NCBI GenBank assembly: GCA_026027325.1
Contig: JAMSLZ010000020.1
Coordinates: forward strand, 248,001-312,000
Direction: 5' to 3'
Length of the DNA: 64,000 bases
Origin: Actinomucor elegans
Lineage: Eukaryota > Mucoromycota > Mucoromycetes > Mucorales > Mucoraceae
The notes under the pieces were generated by a model. The model ran no database searches. It saw only the letters and a list, made by a program, of their open reading frames with translations, and was not told the DNA's origin. Position 1 is the first letter of the stretch, and the number at the start of each line of letters is the position of its first letter. A program made the position numbers and the translations under genes. This document shows, piece after piece, positions 33,817 to 45,870 of this stretch.

Positions 33817-35199
33817 ATGACTCACCAAACTACAATCAAGACAGAGCCAATCTTCAATGAAGATCAAGAAGATTTAATCATGTCCTACTTGAACTCAGAC
33901 TATATGTCTACTAATTCTTGTTGGAGCAACGTTCAGAATACGCCGCCTACTCCAAGGCCTACTCCAACTCATGGTTTAAGCCCTATATCGACTCCGGAAT
34001 CGCAGTTCCGCACAAAAAATACTGGAATGACTCCTGTGATCCCCAAAACCCTACTTGATAATGATGATTGGGCTCAGTCTAGTAGTCAGTATTTCAGACA
34101 GCAAGAATTCAACTTAACTTGCGTTCAACCAAATATTTTCAGCGATTTTCCATTCACTAGTTCTCAGGAGTCTTATGCTGGAAGCGCCGATGCTGTCATG
34201 TATGCACCTACGTTAATGCCACATTACTTGCTTTCACAACAACCTACTTCTCCAAGTTCTTTCAGTTCTTATTCTTCCTCTTCTTCAGATACTGAACAGC
34301 CCAAGAGAAAGCGAGGTCGAAAGAAGCGCGATTCGCCCTCAAACACAAGCACCCAACCTTTGAAGCCTGCTTCTCCTGCAATGATCGCCCCTGCACCAGC
34401 AAGACAATTAGCAACCATATTGCCTGCTTTTAAGCCAAAGGCCGAATACACAAACAATGTTAGCAGTAGTGTCCCAGATGTCCTTCCTGAAGTGAATGTT
34501 TCTTCACCTCAACCTCAGGTATCTGTCAAAACCGAAACCAACAACCCTCAGATCCCTACTACACCTGACAAAGCTGTCATGGACTCTCAGAAAGCAGCTA
34601 CAATAGCGAAACGCCAAGAAAGACTGATAAAAAATAGAGCTGCCGCGCTACTTTCTCGTAAAAGAAAACGTGAACATTTAACCGCTTTGGAAGACCAGCG
34701 AAAGGACCTCTCAAATGCAAATCAAGCTCTTCAGCAAAGAGTTTTGGAGTTGGAAAAGGAAAATATGGCACTCAAGTCTAAAATGAGAGAACCCAGCCAT
34801 TCTTTTGAGAGATCAAGCAGTGAAATTATATCCATGGTAAGTTATGATCTAGTTTAACCTTGAGAGGATTATGTAGCTGATATTTTGTATACAGGTGCTC
34901 TTGTGCTATTTTGCTTTCATTGTTTCTTTTTCCTCGCGATCAGCGCTAGGATTAATATCTGCACTAGAAAAAAACACCAGACTACCACTAGAAAGGTAAA
35001 ACAGGAAACAAAAAAGTTTTACGCACAATAAATCTTAATCAGCTGTTCAAGTAGATCTTCTTTGTCTTTCCAACTAGAATCATATAATCAGAGCCAGGAA
35101 TGTAGCGTGCAATCGAATCTAAAAGTCGTGTCTGGATCCAAAACTTCCAATCTTACGCGCCTAGACAGAAGAAAGTTTAAACGACTGCCTTCATCTTGA
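33817..35199 (+). CDS. bZIP transcription factor with probable membrane anchor (425 aa if fully spliced)
   Basis: Exon 1 (33817-34836) encodes a Ser/Pro/Thr-rich activation region, a basic patch (PKRKRGRKKR) and a bZIP at about residues 264-325 whose basic region reads KNRAAALLSRKRKREHL followed by leucine heptads. Exon 1 ends in a perfect donor (ATG then GTAAGT). A 58-nt intron leads to exon 2 (34895-34995), whose first codons give the hydrophobic VLLCYFAFIVSF. A further possible intron (34996-35042) leads to exon 3 (35043-35199), an open Ser-rich tail. Without splicing the protein is 346 aa and soluble; with splicing it gains a membrane segment and a luminal tail, as in ATF6/CREB3-type factors. 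The first intron is well supported; the second is likely. A role in stress signalling is inference. Confidence 0.8.
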
Positions 35200-35377
35200 T
35201 GCTATGTTCTTTTATTTATTACGAACTCGCATATATACATACTCAACTCATTTTATACATATTAATGTCTCTCCTGCTATTAGGGGCCAGTGTTACAAAC
35301 AATAGGTTTAACCGCGTATACATACAATCTCCAATAAAAAAGTACTTGTTTCCATGCTGTATATACCCAACATTTTA

Positions 35378-36753
35378 TTACTCGCTTTCAAATACAGCGG
35401 CCATACCCATACCAGATCCAATGCACATACTAGTAACTCCAATTTTTTTGCCTTGGCGTTTTAACTCAGGAAGCAAGGTAGCGATTTGACGTGCGCCAGT
35501 GCAACCCAAAGGATGACCAAAAGCAATAGCACCGCCTTTGGGGTTCACCTTTTCATAAGGGATATTCAACTTCTCTACAGAGAAAACAGCTTGAGAAGCA
35601 AAAGCTTCGTTGATTTCATAGACATCCACATCAGATATCTTTAATCCAGCCCGCTCGACAGCAACTGGAATAGCATAAGCAGGCCCCACACCCATGATTC
35701 TAGGAGGAACGCCAACAACCGCGGAAGTAATGTACTTGCCAACAATGGCAAGGCCCAACTTTTCAGCCGTTTTGCGTTTCATCAGCAAGACAGCAGCTGC
35801 ACCATCAGAAACTTGAGAAGCATTACCAGCAGTTGTTGTGCCATCATCATCAAAAGCAGGCCGGAGTTTGGCGAGACTTTCAGCTGTTGTGCCAGGGCGA
35901 ACGCCATCGTCACGATCCACAAGCACAGTGGATTCGTTACCGTCTTTATCAAGCACAATAGCTTCCAAAGGCACAATTTCGGCATCGAACCAGCCGTTCT
36001 TTTGAGCATTGACAGCTTTGGTATGAGAAGCAGCAGCGAAAGCATCTTGCTTGGCACGAGTGACGTTGAATTCGGCAGCTACATTTTCAGATGTAAGACT
36101 AATAGGTAGAAGATTAGCATACTTAGTTTTTTTTTTTTTTTTTTTGCTATCATGTCTATAATACTTTACCCCATTGGAATGAGACAATCAGCTGCAGCGG
36201 GACAACCATCTGCAATTTTATCAGATGTGGGAGAAAGAGAAGCAGCACCATAGTTCAAGGTCATAGACTCCACACCTGCACCAATACCGATCTCGATCAA
36301 ACCTGCTTGTATAGCAGTAGCTATTTGAACAACAGCTTGAAGACCCGAAGAGCATTGGCGGTTGGTAGTGTTCACTGCACTGGATTCAGGAAAACCAGCA
36401 TAGAGTGCAGCCATACCTGCAGAATATTTGTTATTGTCCGTTCAAGGCTTTGTTAATTATGTGAATAATATCTTACGGGCATTCGTGGCACCAGAACCAG
36501 CAGGTAACACATTCCCTACGCAAATATCTTCCACAAGAGCAGGATCAATCTTGGATTGAGCAATCACTGCCTTGAAGACACCAGCGAGCATTTCTTCTGG
36601 AAGAGTGTCTTTGAACCCACCTTTACGACCACGCGTAATGGCAGTCCGCAAAGCTGAGACTATCACTACATCTTCAGGTGATTTAATACCAATCTTGTTG
36701 GCCGTTTGCTGGGGTAAAACGTGGCTAGCAATTTGTTGGAGACGGTTGCTCAT
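35378..36753 (-). CDS. POT1: peroxisomal 3-ketoacyl-CoA thiolase (414 aa)
   Basis: Three exons (36753-36477, 36416-36170, 36098-35378) encode acetyl-CoA C-acyltransferase, which performs the last, thiolytic step of fatty-acid beta-oxidation. The nucleophile cysteine is in NTTNRQCSSGLQA (about Cys114), the catalytic His in AFGHPLGCTGAR (about His370), and the second Cys in TSMCIGSGMG (about Cys400). The N-terminus MSNRLQQIASHVL fits the PTS2 signal R-L-x5-H, as in yeast Pot1, so import into peroxisomes is expected. The start at MSNRLQQ is chosen because it exposes that signal. A poly-T tract lies in the second intron. Length and motifs are normal. Confidence 0.96.
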
Positions 36754-36933
36754 ATTGACTGTAATATAAAATGAAAAACTAGAGAAAGTGTCTGCTTTTA
36801 TAGAGATCCTCCACAATATAGTTTCACATGCTGTACTTTATTCTTACTATACTAGAGATAATCGAGATGACTTGTTCGTGATACATTCCACAGACGTTCT
36901 ATATTGGTATCTTATTTTATGACATTTGCCAAT

Positions 36934-37533
36934 TCAACAGCAGAAGAACCATTTGTTTCTGGTATAATGATCTTCTGTCTTTTTCGGTGCATTCTCTATG
37001 GATCTACTAGACCATAATAGTGGCAGACCTTCTTGATCTTCGTCTATTATACGTTCTTCTTCTTCAGTATCGGATGAAGAAAGATACATCGACACATCTA
37101 ATAGGCATGTTTAGTCGAATAAATAACATTCTAATTCTCTCTCTCTTTTTTTTTTTTTGCTACCTGGGGCAGTTTTTCGGGAATAGTATTTGTCGCTTCT
37201 GTTTTTTAGCTTTTTAAGCTTAGACTCTGTTTGCAATATAAGGAAAGGCTTCGGAAAAACAGATGTGTTGAGCTCATCTTACCTAGCTTATGTATCGTAT
37301 TTTCCTGCTCTACCCGTTCATTAAGCGTTTTGAGATTCCATGTGGGCGCTATTACGGTCTGATTGTGCGATTGCCAAAGTGGAAGATCTGGAGCCTACAT
37401 AAAAGAATTATGGTTAATGCTCGACATGGCGACCGAAATTTTATAGCATTTATTATTAAATTACATGGGAAGACACTGCTTGATTAAATAGATCCTTAGG
37501 ATCTTGAGGAAAAGGTTCCAAAGAAGTTCCCAT
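36934..37533 (-). CDS. small unrecognised protein, four exons (131 aa)
   Basis: Exons 37533-37477, 37394-37283, 37226-37164 and 37097-36934 join in frame to 131 residues, starting MGTSLEPFPQDPKDLFNQA and ending WFFCC. The first donor is GTGTCT; the others are GTAAGA and GTAGCA, with TAG or CAG acceptors. The middle has a basic stretch (SKLKKLKNRSDKYYSRK), then an acidic cluster (SDTEEEERIIDEDQEG). I recognise no family. Four coherent exons and codon-like composition make it a likely real gene, divergent to nothing obvious and about 180 bp upstream of the thiolase start on the same strand. Confidence 0.6.
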
Positions 37534-38160
37534 GATAGTTTTTTGAAAAGAAGATAGTGAGCTTTTTTTGTTCGAATTATTTACATAAAAGGCTCGTTCT
37601 GGCGTGCCTTCCGCATAGAAAAAAAAAACCTTATATCTTCTCCATTTATGATGAATTTAAATTGCATTGAAAAGGTACAGTACATTAAACCAATAATCAG
37701 TTTATATCGTTTATAATCTGTTGGAGTTTTATATAGTGATTATATTCAAATTTGCACAGTATGGTGTCTTAGTAAAGTTTATGCAGGGTTTCATTAAGCG
37801 CCGAATAAAGCAAAGAAAGTCTAATAGTTTCATCATCAGTTTATTGAGTTTGTAAGAAAAACAACCATAGCTAATTTCATTTCATATCATCAGAAAATAA
37901 AAATACGCTTGATACTATCTCAGACTATAGATCTATATCAAGTACAAACTGCATTTCAAAAATGCCATACCAACAGTGATTCCTCTACTATAATCTTTTC
38001 CCATTTTTAACACAACATTTGCCGACTGATGTTGATTTATTATCACATCAGATAGTTATTACATGTTCAAAAAATCTGCATAATAGAGATAAAACAAGTG
38101 TGCTATACTTTAATGATTGATTGTAAATAATTACATACAATAATTCAACAAGTTAGATCT

Positions 38161-38236
38161 ATAAATCTGTAGATCTCCCAACTAATCTCAGTTTAATATG
38201 GCATCCAGTAATTAACGCTTGCTCAAAATAAAGCTC
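38161..38236 (-). repeat. dispersed TGCGACATT repeat, decayed copy
   Basis: Reverse complement: GCTTTATTTTGAGCAAGCG, TTAATTACTGGATGCCATAT, then TAAACTGAGATTAGTTGGG and AGATCTACAGATTTAT. It matches the family over about 75 bp. Confidence 0.65.
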
Positions 38237-38333
38237 TATATCCTTTGAATACGCTACATATAATTAAAATAATACGAATAATATACTACTATATATTAGC
38301 GATTAGTACAATCCGAATTCAGTTTAAATAACT

Positions 38334-38402
38334 AGTAGATCTCTCTGTTGATGATGACAGTTGTTACATCTGATAGGCTTTCCGTGCTCAAAAGGAGTTG
38401 CT
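38334..38402 (-). repeat. dispersed TGCGACATT repeat, decayed copy
   Basis: Reverse complement: CTTTTGAGCACGGAAAGCC, TATCAGATGTAACAACTGTC, then ATCAACAGAGAGATCTACT. Same orientation as the copy about 165 bp away. Confidence 0.55.
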
Positions 38403-39380
38403 TAATCTTTCAGAGCCCTTTATGAGCTGCATTTCAGTAGATATATTATATATATAGTATTAGTGATTAGCAATAGTGGCTCATATTATATTATTATAGG
38501 TCTTGATTACTGCGAAACAAGGTAAATTATTCTTAAAAGGAATAAATTTATAACAACATTTCCCTTTGATTGTAAAATCCCAATAAATAGACAATCAATA
38601 AGTGTAGATGGTATGGACGCATTACAAAAGCTATAAAGTACAAATAATATCTTTAGAATGATCTTTAATACACAAGGTTGGGCTTTAAAAAAATGACTTT
38701 AAGCAGTATAACTTGATAAATGTCAATAGCGTTTGATTAGATCTTTAACGTCAAAACGTATGTTTGAAGATGACCAGTAGACTGTTCTTATTCTTAAAAG
38801 TAGCCGTAAGTCCATTTCAATAAGAGCGCGAGTGCGTTTAGACCCCTTTTCTGTACATTCACGTATCATAAGATGTTTTAAATCTTAATATTATAGATAT
38901 GCTAAATGTGATTCAGTAGCTTTCAAACAACTACCAAAGCCAGAAATGTATCTGTTCAATAATATAATTCAATTCCTATACTACCGTAGTCTACCATTAA
39001 TCTTAGGTAAATGAAAAATGAATCAATAATAGATCATTGTAAACTATTAACTGTAACCAAAGTGATTAGAAACAACAAGAGTTAATATTTTATCAGTACT
39101 ATTTACTTATTTAGTATATCTGACAACCTTCTTTAGCTTCTTCTGTATTGATTTGGGTTTTAACGCTATGCTTTCTAGCAGTTGCAATATCTTCTGGAGC
39201 CCTCTGAAGAGCGGAAGAACAAGATTCAACTTGGCTGAAACAAGCTGCATTCTGTTTTCTTTCCTTGGATGAGGGTAAAGATGACGAAGGAGCAAGTTGA
39301 GAGACCGACGAGACTCCATTCATGGCAAGTGATGTATCAAGCATTTGATTATATATTACAGAAGTACAGCTAGTCGAAGT

Positions 39381-39863
39381 CTAGGCTTTTAAAATTGAAG
39401 TGATCAAGTCTTTTCGAATAAGCCTTTCAATACTGGCAGGAAGATTAATTAAAGGCTCTTTTTCGATTTTGATGTACGTTACAAACATAGACATGTCATA
39501 ACCTGTATAGCAGCGACCAATTCCAATTGATAGATCACGATTGTCTAATGTGCCAGAAACAGTAATCAAATAAGCTTTGATAGCCTCCTCTTGATCGAAA
39601 GAATCAATTTCCTGAAAAGCTTCAACCAAAAGTCTCTTACTGACCCGTAATTGAATGACGTTGTCTCTTCGAATATAAAGTAGATGTTAGTATATTTTCA
39701 AATCCCCTTTTTGTACCAGAATCACTTACGGCTCTTCTACATAAATCTTTACTGTGAGAATAAAGTTTGCTGCACTCTTGAGATCTTCGAATAGATTACT
39801 AGCTAGGGACGGCACGATGACAGCATCATCAATGGCTATATGTATTTGTTTACGAGTAGCCAT
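39381..39863 (-). CDS. small unrecognised protein, two exons (139 aa)
   Basis: Exons 39863-39730 and 39666-39381 join in frame. The donor is GTAAGT; the acceptor is GAAG before AGACAACG. The 139-aa product starts MATRKQIHIAIDDAVIVPSL and continues with VIQLRVSKRLLVEAFQEID and a hydrophobic, beta-rich-looking second half (AYLITVSGTLDNRDLSIGIG, MSMFVTYIKIEKEPLINLP). There is no signal peptide or membrane segment. I cannot assign a family; the even composition and clean intron argue for a real gene. Confidence 0.6.
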
Positions 39864-41146
39864 TATTAAATGCTATAATAAAAATATCTATGAAAGTTTC
39901 TTCCTTCTTTTATATGACTAAACTCCAGCCTGCTCATTGTTTTCCATTCGAAAAGACAATGGAGAAGAATCTATATTATAATAATAGTCCTGAAAGAGTA
40001 GTAGAAATATACAAATTAGTAAAACGCTCATTGTAAGTGTACTTTTAGAGACGTCTATAAGTCCATATTGCACCGGTAATAGATATTAGACCAATAGCAA
40101 AAATATTCAAATGTATGTTTTTGAATCTAGAAATGCTCTTTTAAAACTTATATAATTACACCTCATTGTCATCCAGAGAGAGAGAGAGAGATCAAATGAC
40201 TTCTTGTACCGTCGATTAATATACTGATTACTATGATTTACAGTACTTCAACATAAGCTAATAAGTATACTATCAATCACCATTGGCAAAACGATCTTTC
40301 GTTATGTTCAGCTAGAGAAGTAATGTTACTCAAAATTAGTTTTTTTTTCCATAAATTTGAAATGTTCAGTATTAAAATTCATTTAATTTCAACATCCAAT
40401 GAAACTGAAAACATTTCATAGTAATAACGTTGAAATACTTTTGGATCAGTTTTTAATAATAAATGCTTTTTCGAAGCATGCTTTATATTGGTATTTTGTG
40501 CATACAGTCCCAAAAATGCACCAGAACTTTATTTATTCTATAAAAACTAATGTAGCTCTTGTTAGAAAATTCAAGTGTATAGTTTAAGCTACATTGGTTG
40601 TGACATAAGATGTAAGATAGCTAACGAGCCATAAGTGCTCTTTTCTCCTTTTTTTTCGGTTTTATGACACTTTTTGTAATTAATGATGACTTATCAATCT
40701 ATCTTTTCTGGTCCTACGACTGCTCATGAAGGCATGATGCCTAAAAATAAACGTGCTATAAATGCCGTCAGTTGCACTGTTGTTGTATATAACGCCTGCT
40801 AAAGCCGACAATGATGAAGAGATTAACAGTACGCACTCTTATGGCTATAGCCTTTTACAAAGAATATAATATTTGACGATAAAGTAAAGTAGCTTGGCAA
40901 AGCGTTCACAGGAATTTGTATAATTCTATGCCAGGCCTAAATTTCGGGACAATCCAAAGAATGGCTTACAGACAAATAGAAAATATGCAGTTCTCGAAAT
41001 GAACAAATGCTCTAGTAGGCTTGATTGGCTACACTTGACAGAGATCTTGTAAAGCTTAATGCCAAGTAACAGTATAACACATCATTGATAGGTGTAAATA
41101 TAATATTGACTGAATTACAACTAATCAAAGTTTTACAAGATACAGT

Positions 41147-41200
41147 AGCTCATTCTAGACACGGTACATTAATCAAATGCGAGATTTGATAGAGATCGCT
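41147..41200 (+). repeat. dispersed TGCGACATT repeat, copy
   Basis: GCTCATTCTAGACACGGTAC then ATTAATCAAATGCGAGATTT. Lead-in and core match copy 261-320 (CTCATTCTGAACATGGAATA). Confidence 0.65.
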
Positions 41201-41310
41201 CGCTTTGATAAGCTTGATGTACTAGTGCAAATAATTGCTACATCATGCACCTTTATAGACACAACAGCCATTGTATTTGGACAAAACAAGATTTTAATCT
41301 GAGGCAACAG

Positions 41311-41365
41311 TTGATTCTGAACATGGAATACTAATCGAATGCGAATTTTGACCAAGATCAATAGG
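41311..41365 (+). repeat. dispersed TGCGACATT repeat, copy
   Basis: GATTCTGAACATGGAATACT then AATCGAATGCGAATTTTGAC. The TGCGA core lies about 163 bp after that of the copy at 41147, same strand. Confidence 0.65.
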
Positions 41366-41975
41366 GTTACCAAACAATTAAATTGTGAAAAGATGCACTG
41401 AGATCGAAAAATTTTTCGCAGCCTAGTTCCAATTCGCCTATTAGTTAATTGCGTGCTCATCTTTTTTTGGTCTTCTCTTTGTCTCTTCCACTCACGCTTT
41501 CCCTCGAGTTCTCACAGTTTGGTCAAACACTTGAACCTTGCTGTAAATAAAGCAATTTGATTCCCTTTTATTCTGTATTTATATTTAAACCTTTGAAACC
41601 CTTATCTATCTTTTTTATTTTCTGAATCTTGGTGCATCGTAATAGAGGATGCACAGTTCTTGTTAATAGCTAACCCCACACTCCCTTAACTAACTAAACA
41701 AGTTTTTCCTCTTTTTGAAACTTGGAGCAAAACTCGAAAACTTTCCTGAAATTACCTTTTATTTAACTTTATAGAAAGAGAATTAGAACTCTTTACCCCC
41801 ACTTTTTATACAACCATGGCTTACTTTTATATGTTTAACGGAAAACACGTAGGAAACGACGTAGCCTGATCAAGAAAACCGCAAAGAAACAAGACACACT
41901 AAGATAATATAACAAGACTTTTTTTTATTATTAAAACCTATACAATACATTACAGCTCAAAAATCCAACTGAAAA

Positions 41976-42983
41976 ATGAACTACGATAAACCACCAATGA
42001 CCTTCTATTCATCCGAACCCACGCTTGAAGAACAGTTAAACTTGTTCAATGAGAACAAAGAACTCTCTGTAGAACAGCTGTTATCTGCGCCAATCCCAAC
42101 TCTATATAATAACATGCCTATCAACTATACACAGCCTTCTTCACCGTCATCGATTTCGTCAGGCAGCAGTGGGAGCCCTACTTTAAATGATCAGTTTTTA
42201 ACAGATGATTTCTTGATGCCTGAAATAGAAATTGAACCTGTTCAATTACTTCCCACGCAACCTACAAAGAAAAGAAAACCTCATCACCGTAAATCGCTGC
42301 CTCCGGGTCAATGCACACTGCCTATTCGTGTAGCCGCACATAAAACGGCTCGACCGCCGAGACACTTGGAGTGTTTCAACTGCAAAGTCACCAAGACTCC
42401 CCTTTGGCGTCGTACACCCGATCGCTTACAAACGCTTTGTAATGCTTGTGGTCTATATTACAAGCAGTACCACCAACATCGACCTTTGCACGTTCGACAC
42501 AAGCCATCGAGTGCTTATCCCCGTTATCAGCAAACTGAACGATGGATTGTGCCAGTAGAATATGACCAACCATCATCACCTTCAAAAGCTGAATTACCCG
42601 TTGAGTCAGACATTGAATGCATCAATTGCCAGCAAACGAATACTCCCTTATGGCGCAAGAATGAAAATGGGGATCCTTTGTGTAATGCATGTGGGCTGTA
42701 TGCCAAACTTCACAATAAGAGCCGACCGGTGGAAATGCGCAAACCTACTATTCAACGGAGAAGACGCGATTGGGCGTCTGAGGAGCAATGCATAGCGCCT
42801 GAACCATGGGCCATCAGTACACCCATGGCGCCATTGATGTCTACGTTTGCACTTGAAAAACCACCAGTAGAAGATGATCGATTTGCTTCAATGCTGTTAC
42901 AAATGGATAGAAACCAAATACAAGAGTTTTTAGGTACGCTTGAGCGTAAATGCGATTTGCTTCGTACTGTACTTGATGAATAA
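41976..42983 (+). CDS. GATA-type transcription factor with two zinc fingers (335 aa)
   Basis: Single-exon gene. Finger 1 starts at about Cys133 (CFNCK...TPLWRR...[11 protein letters not shown]) with an 18-residue loop between cysteine pairs. Finger 2 starts at about Cys215 (CINCQ...TPLWRK...[11 protein letters not shown]) with a 17-residue loop. Each is followed by a basic arm ([19 protein letters not shown]). The proteins bind (A/T)GATA(A/G) sites; fungal members control nitrogen, iron, light or development. Two fingers resemble the layout of iron and nitrogen regulators, but I see no cysteine-rich linker of the iron-sensing (Sre/Fep) type, so the pathway is open. The N-terminus is acidic and Ser/Pro-rich. 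The long 5' region contains C/T-rich tracts common in fungal leaders. Confidence 0.93.
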   Translation: MNYDKPPMTFYSSEPTLEEQLNLFNENKELSVEQLLSAPIPTLYNNMPINYTQPSSPSSISSGSSGSPTLNDQFLTDDFLMPEIEIEPVQLLPTQPTKKRKPHHRKSLPPGQCTLPIRVAAHKTARPPRHLECFNCKVTKTPLWRRTPDRLQTLCNACGLYYKQYHQHRPLHVRHKPSSAYPRYQQTERWIVPVEYDQPSSPSKAELPVESDIECINCQQTNTPLWRKNENGDPLCNACGLYAKLHNKSRPVEMRKPTIQRRRRDWASEEQCIAPEPWAISTPMAPLMSTFALEKPPVEDDRFASMLLQMDRNQIQEFLGTLERKCDLLRTVLDE

Positions 42984-43269
42984 TAATAAAACTTTGCACT
43001 ACCAATGAGCTTGAAAAGGGAATAAAATTTTTTTTTAAATTGTGTTCATTTCCACCTTGTTTGATGAATAGGATGAACCAATAGATATTCTTATTGGCCA
43101 TCTTTTAGGAAATAGAGGGAGCTTAAGGGTAAAGAAAACACGCATACAGCACACAAAGGAGCCTCTTGTATTATAAACAGCGCCTCTTTTTCACTCTATA
43201 TAATATCGGTCTTGCCTTTTTAATTTCCCTCTTTTTTTTTTCTTTTCTTTTACTATTACACTCAGCCAT

Positions 43270-43910
43270 ATGGATAAAACATTGATTGATTATGATAAAA
43301 ATCTAGAAGAACTAGAAAGACAACGAGAAAAACTCGAGATTGTCATGCAAATGATGGGCCAAGAATGGGAAGAAAGGTGAATACCCATCATTACAAGAAA
43401 AAGGTTTTATCAGTATTGATTTTTTTTCATAGTGGAGCAGGCATTGGATGGATGGGTCAATTAGACAGCAACAATACTGCTTCTTCAGCTACAACAGCCC
43501 CAACAGTGGCCGAACCGCCTTCTACTGCACCAGCTACTGCACCAGCTACCAAGACACCTCTTTTTACAAACATATTGTCGCAATCCACAGGCCCTTCTCC
43601 AGAATATCTTCAGTCTTTATTAAACGTCAACGAAACCCTGCTGGTTCAGAGTCTCGCTAAAACTGATACCGCTAAGACTACTGCCAATATAAGTACACCC
43701 ATGTTAACTCCAGCAGATGAACAGTTGAATAGTATATTAACGAATTCATCACCATTGATCACACCTCAAGAAGATGATACCCGAGATTACATAGGCAACA
43801 TCCATCCTGGCTCGGGAAAGATCATCTCATCACTTTCAAACGATAAGCAGCTTGAACTCACGCCACCAAACACAACAAATGCTGCAAATCATACTTTATT
43901 TCAACATTAA
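43270..43910 (+). CDS. unknown protein with N-terminal coiled coil (194 aa)
   Basis: Two exons (43270-43376, 43433-43910) joined by GTGAAT...TAG. Residues 1-35 form a charged helix (DKNLEELERQREKLEIVMQ) that is probably a coiled coil. The next block (SGAGIGWMGQLDSNN) is Gly-rich, and the rest is Ala/Thr/Pro-rich low complexity, likely disordered. No family recognised. A pyrimidine-rich leader and TATA-like box (about 43196) precede it, as for the neighbouring genes. Confidence 0.65.
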
Positions 43911-45870
43911 GACTTTGATGCAAAGCGATTAAAGATATTAAATTCCCAGAAACACACATACACACAAAAGAAACCCGTTCATTATATTATACCTGATCTT
44001 TTATATATGAAAATAATAAAAAAACCCACTTTTGCATTTTACTCCGTAAATGAATGTAACATTCTGATTTGCATAATTGTTTATATAGCACAAGAAAACA
44101 GGCTCGTTTTCGTTAACTAATAAACGATCGGGTAACATCTACATTTTAAGAATGAAAAGGGCCATGTATTCGGAGTTGACTGATTGATCTCTGCATCAAG
44201 ATATTTGCACAAGAATTTGTGCATCAGAAAGAGCGCGGTTACTTCTAATTATTCTCGGGGGGGGGGAAATCAAGGGTACATCTCGATCCATCATGTATCG
44301 AGATATGGTTTTGTAAGGTAAAGAATTCCTGGTTGGAAGCACCTTGATCCAGCACCCTTTAGCTATCGACAGCCAATGAAAATGGCAATCTGTCAATTAA
44401 TTTTTGGCTAGCAACGGACCCAACTATGGAAACTGAAATTATTATCATAGCAAAACGCCAGGCGCAAGCCTGCAGTTTTATAAATCAACTAAAGTGCTAT
44501 ATATTTTGGCGCTCATTTTAGCAGTGTATATTTCATGTAAAACTAAAGGACGCACTCTCGTTCCAGATCTTTAAAACACTACATTGTCAGAGCTATCAAA
44601 CATTTTCCACCAATAGATATTGTAATAATTCTTTTTTATTAAAAAGAACATAATTACCTCTATGTTACTCTCAAAAACCAAAAACCATATATCCACCTTA
44701 TATTTTCGTTGATGAACATTATGTTCAAATGTCATTGGCCAATGAAACAGAATAGGGGTTTTAATCTTTTGAGTATCAGAAACTGATTAGAAAAAAAAAA
44801 AAAAAACTTTAAATATTATAATTCGAACCATCATAGAAAATACATACAAATGAGCTCTTTTAGTTTATATATATATAAGGTGTAAGGAATAAGCAAAGTT
44901 TCGGATGATACTAGTTTTTTAAGGTCATGAAAAGTAAAATGTTTCTCTAAAAGTTAAAAAAAAAGTTTCTGCTTCCAGGTACCGTTACGACTATAGGTTG
45001 ATTTAAAAGAGCACTTTCGTTTCTACAGGTTACTCAAAGTCTAAAGCTATATTTTGGTCCAATGCCGGTATATGTACGATTTTATTACTTGAAGGAGCAG
45101 CTGTCGAAGACTCCATGGAACTTCATAGTACACCTATTGGTGGATACTACCCAATAAAATGAATGTATACAAGCGGAGTTATTCAAGCAATTTTACTCGC
45201 TTTCTACTGATTTGCATACTTGTCTGTATCTACTTTATTTACCACGACATCAAAGGAGGGTCCGTCGATCTTTTTTTTTATTCAAACTACTGCATTTGGA
45301 CAAGCCACTCCGCTGTCATTTTAGGATAAAACGTTTAACCATTTATATCTACTATGGTCATGCTTCTATTCCATTAAAACATAACCTGATCTTCTCTATT
45401 CATGCAGTTATGTTAAGTCTCGTGTAGATGGTTAGCGAGCTTGTTAGACGAAAAGTATGGATACCTGTTTAAACAGGCCAACTTTAGCCGTTATTTCTGC
45501 TAGATCCCCTTTATATTTGTACAGAAAATCAAACTGCGAGTCGCTGCCCGAACGATGAGCATATGTAAGAAAACTGGCTAAACCTGATATAGACTAAACG
45601 AAAACTTTGTAATGAACAAAAAAAAATACTCTCTAAGCAGCTGCAAAGGTAACCAATCACTTGTATACATATCATAGGCCGAATAATTAAAGAAACTGTA
45701 AATACTATCAATTAAAAGCTAATAAGAATCGCAAAAAAGCCAAGAGACCCGAATAAAAAGAACCAACAAAAAGGGTAAAGTCTCTTTTCAGTATTATATA
45801 TAAAGCGCCCTGATACTACCTTACATTATTAAGCCTTTTTTTTTTCTTCTTTTTCCTTCTAGCTGTTATA
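43911..45870. other. 1.96-kb intergenic region
   Basis: No gene seen. It contains a G9 run at 44258-44266, an A run near 44790-44806, and (TA)n at about 44867-44876. It serves as 3' flank of the unknown coiled-coil gene and promoter of the Con7-like gene, with a T-rich leader from 45836. Confidence 0.5.

Larger units (their letters stand above)
37534..39380. other. gene-poor region with tandem decayed repeats
   Basis: No convincing gene. It holds dispersed repeat copies at 38161-38236 and 38334-38402 and a weaker trace at about 38020-38080, spaced roughly 150-170 bp apart. A 77-codon minus-strand frame at 39111-39344 starts 37 bp after the next gene's stop; it is Ser/Glu-rich and unsupported by any family. 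Confidence 0.5.
39864..41975. other. gene-poor region, promoter side of the GATA factor
   Basis: No convincing gene. A 39-codon frame near 40684 (start ATGATGACTTATCAATC) lacks support. There is a (GA)n run near 40178-40190. Two repeat copies in the same orientation lie at 41147-41200 and 41311-41365. Confidence 0.5.

Noticed and set aside
39111..39344. 77-codon minus-strand frame just past the 139-aa gene
   Set aside because: No family, and no intron found that would fuse it to the upstream gene. It remains possible as a small gene but is unsupported.
44258..44266. G9 run
   Set aside because: A single homopolymer cannot form a G-quadruplex alone and no other G tracts are close by.
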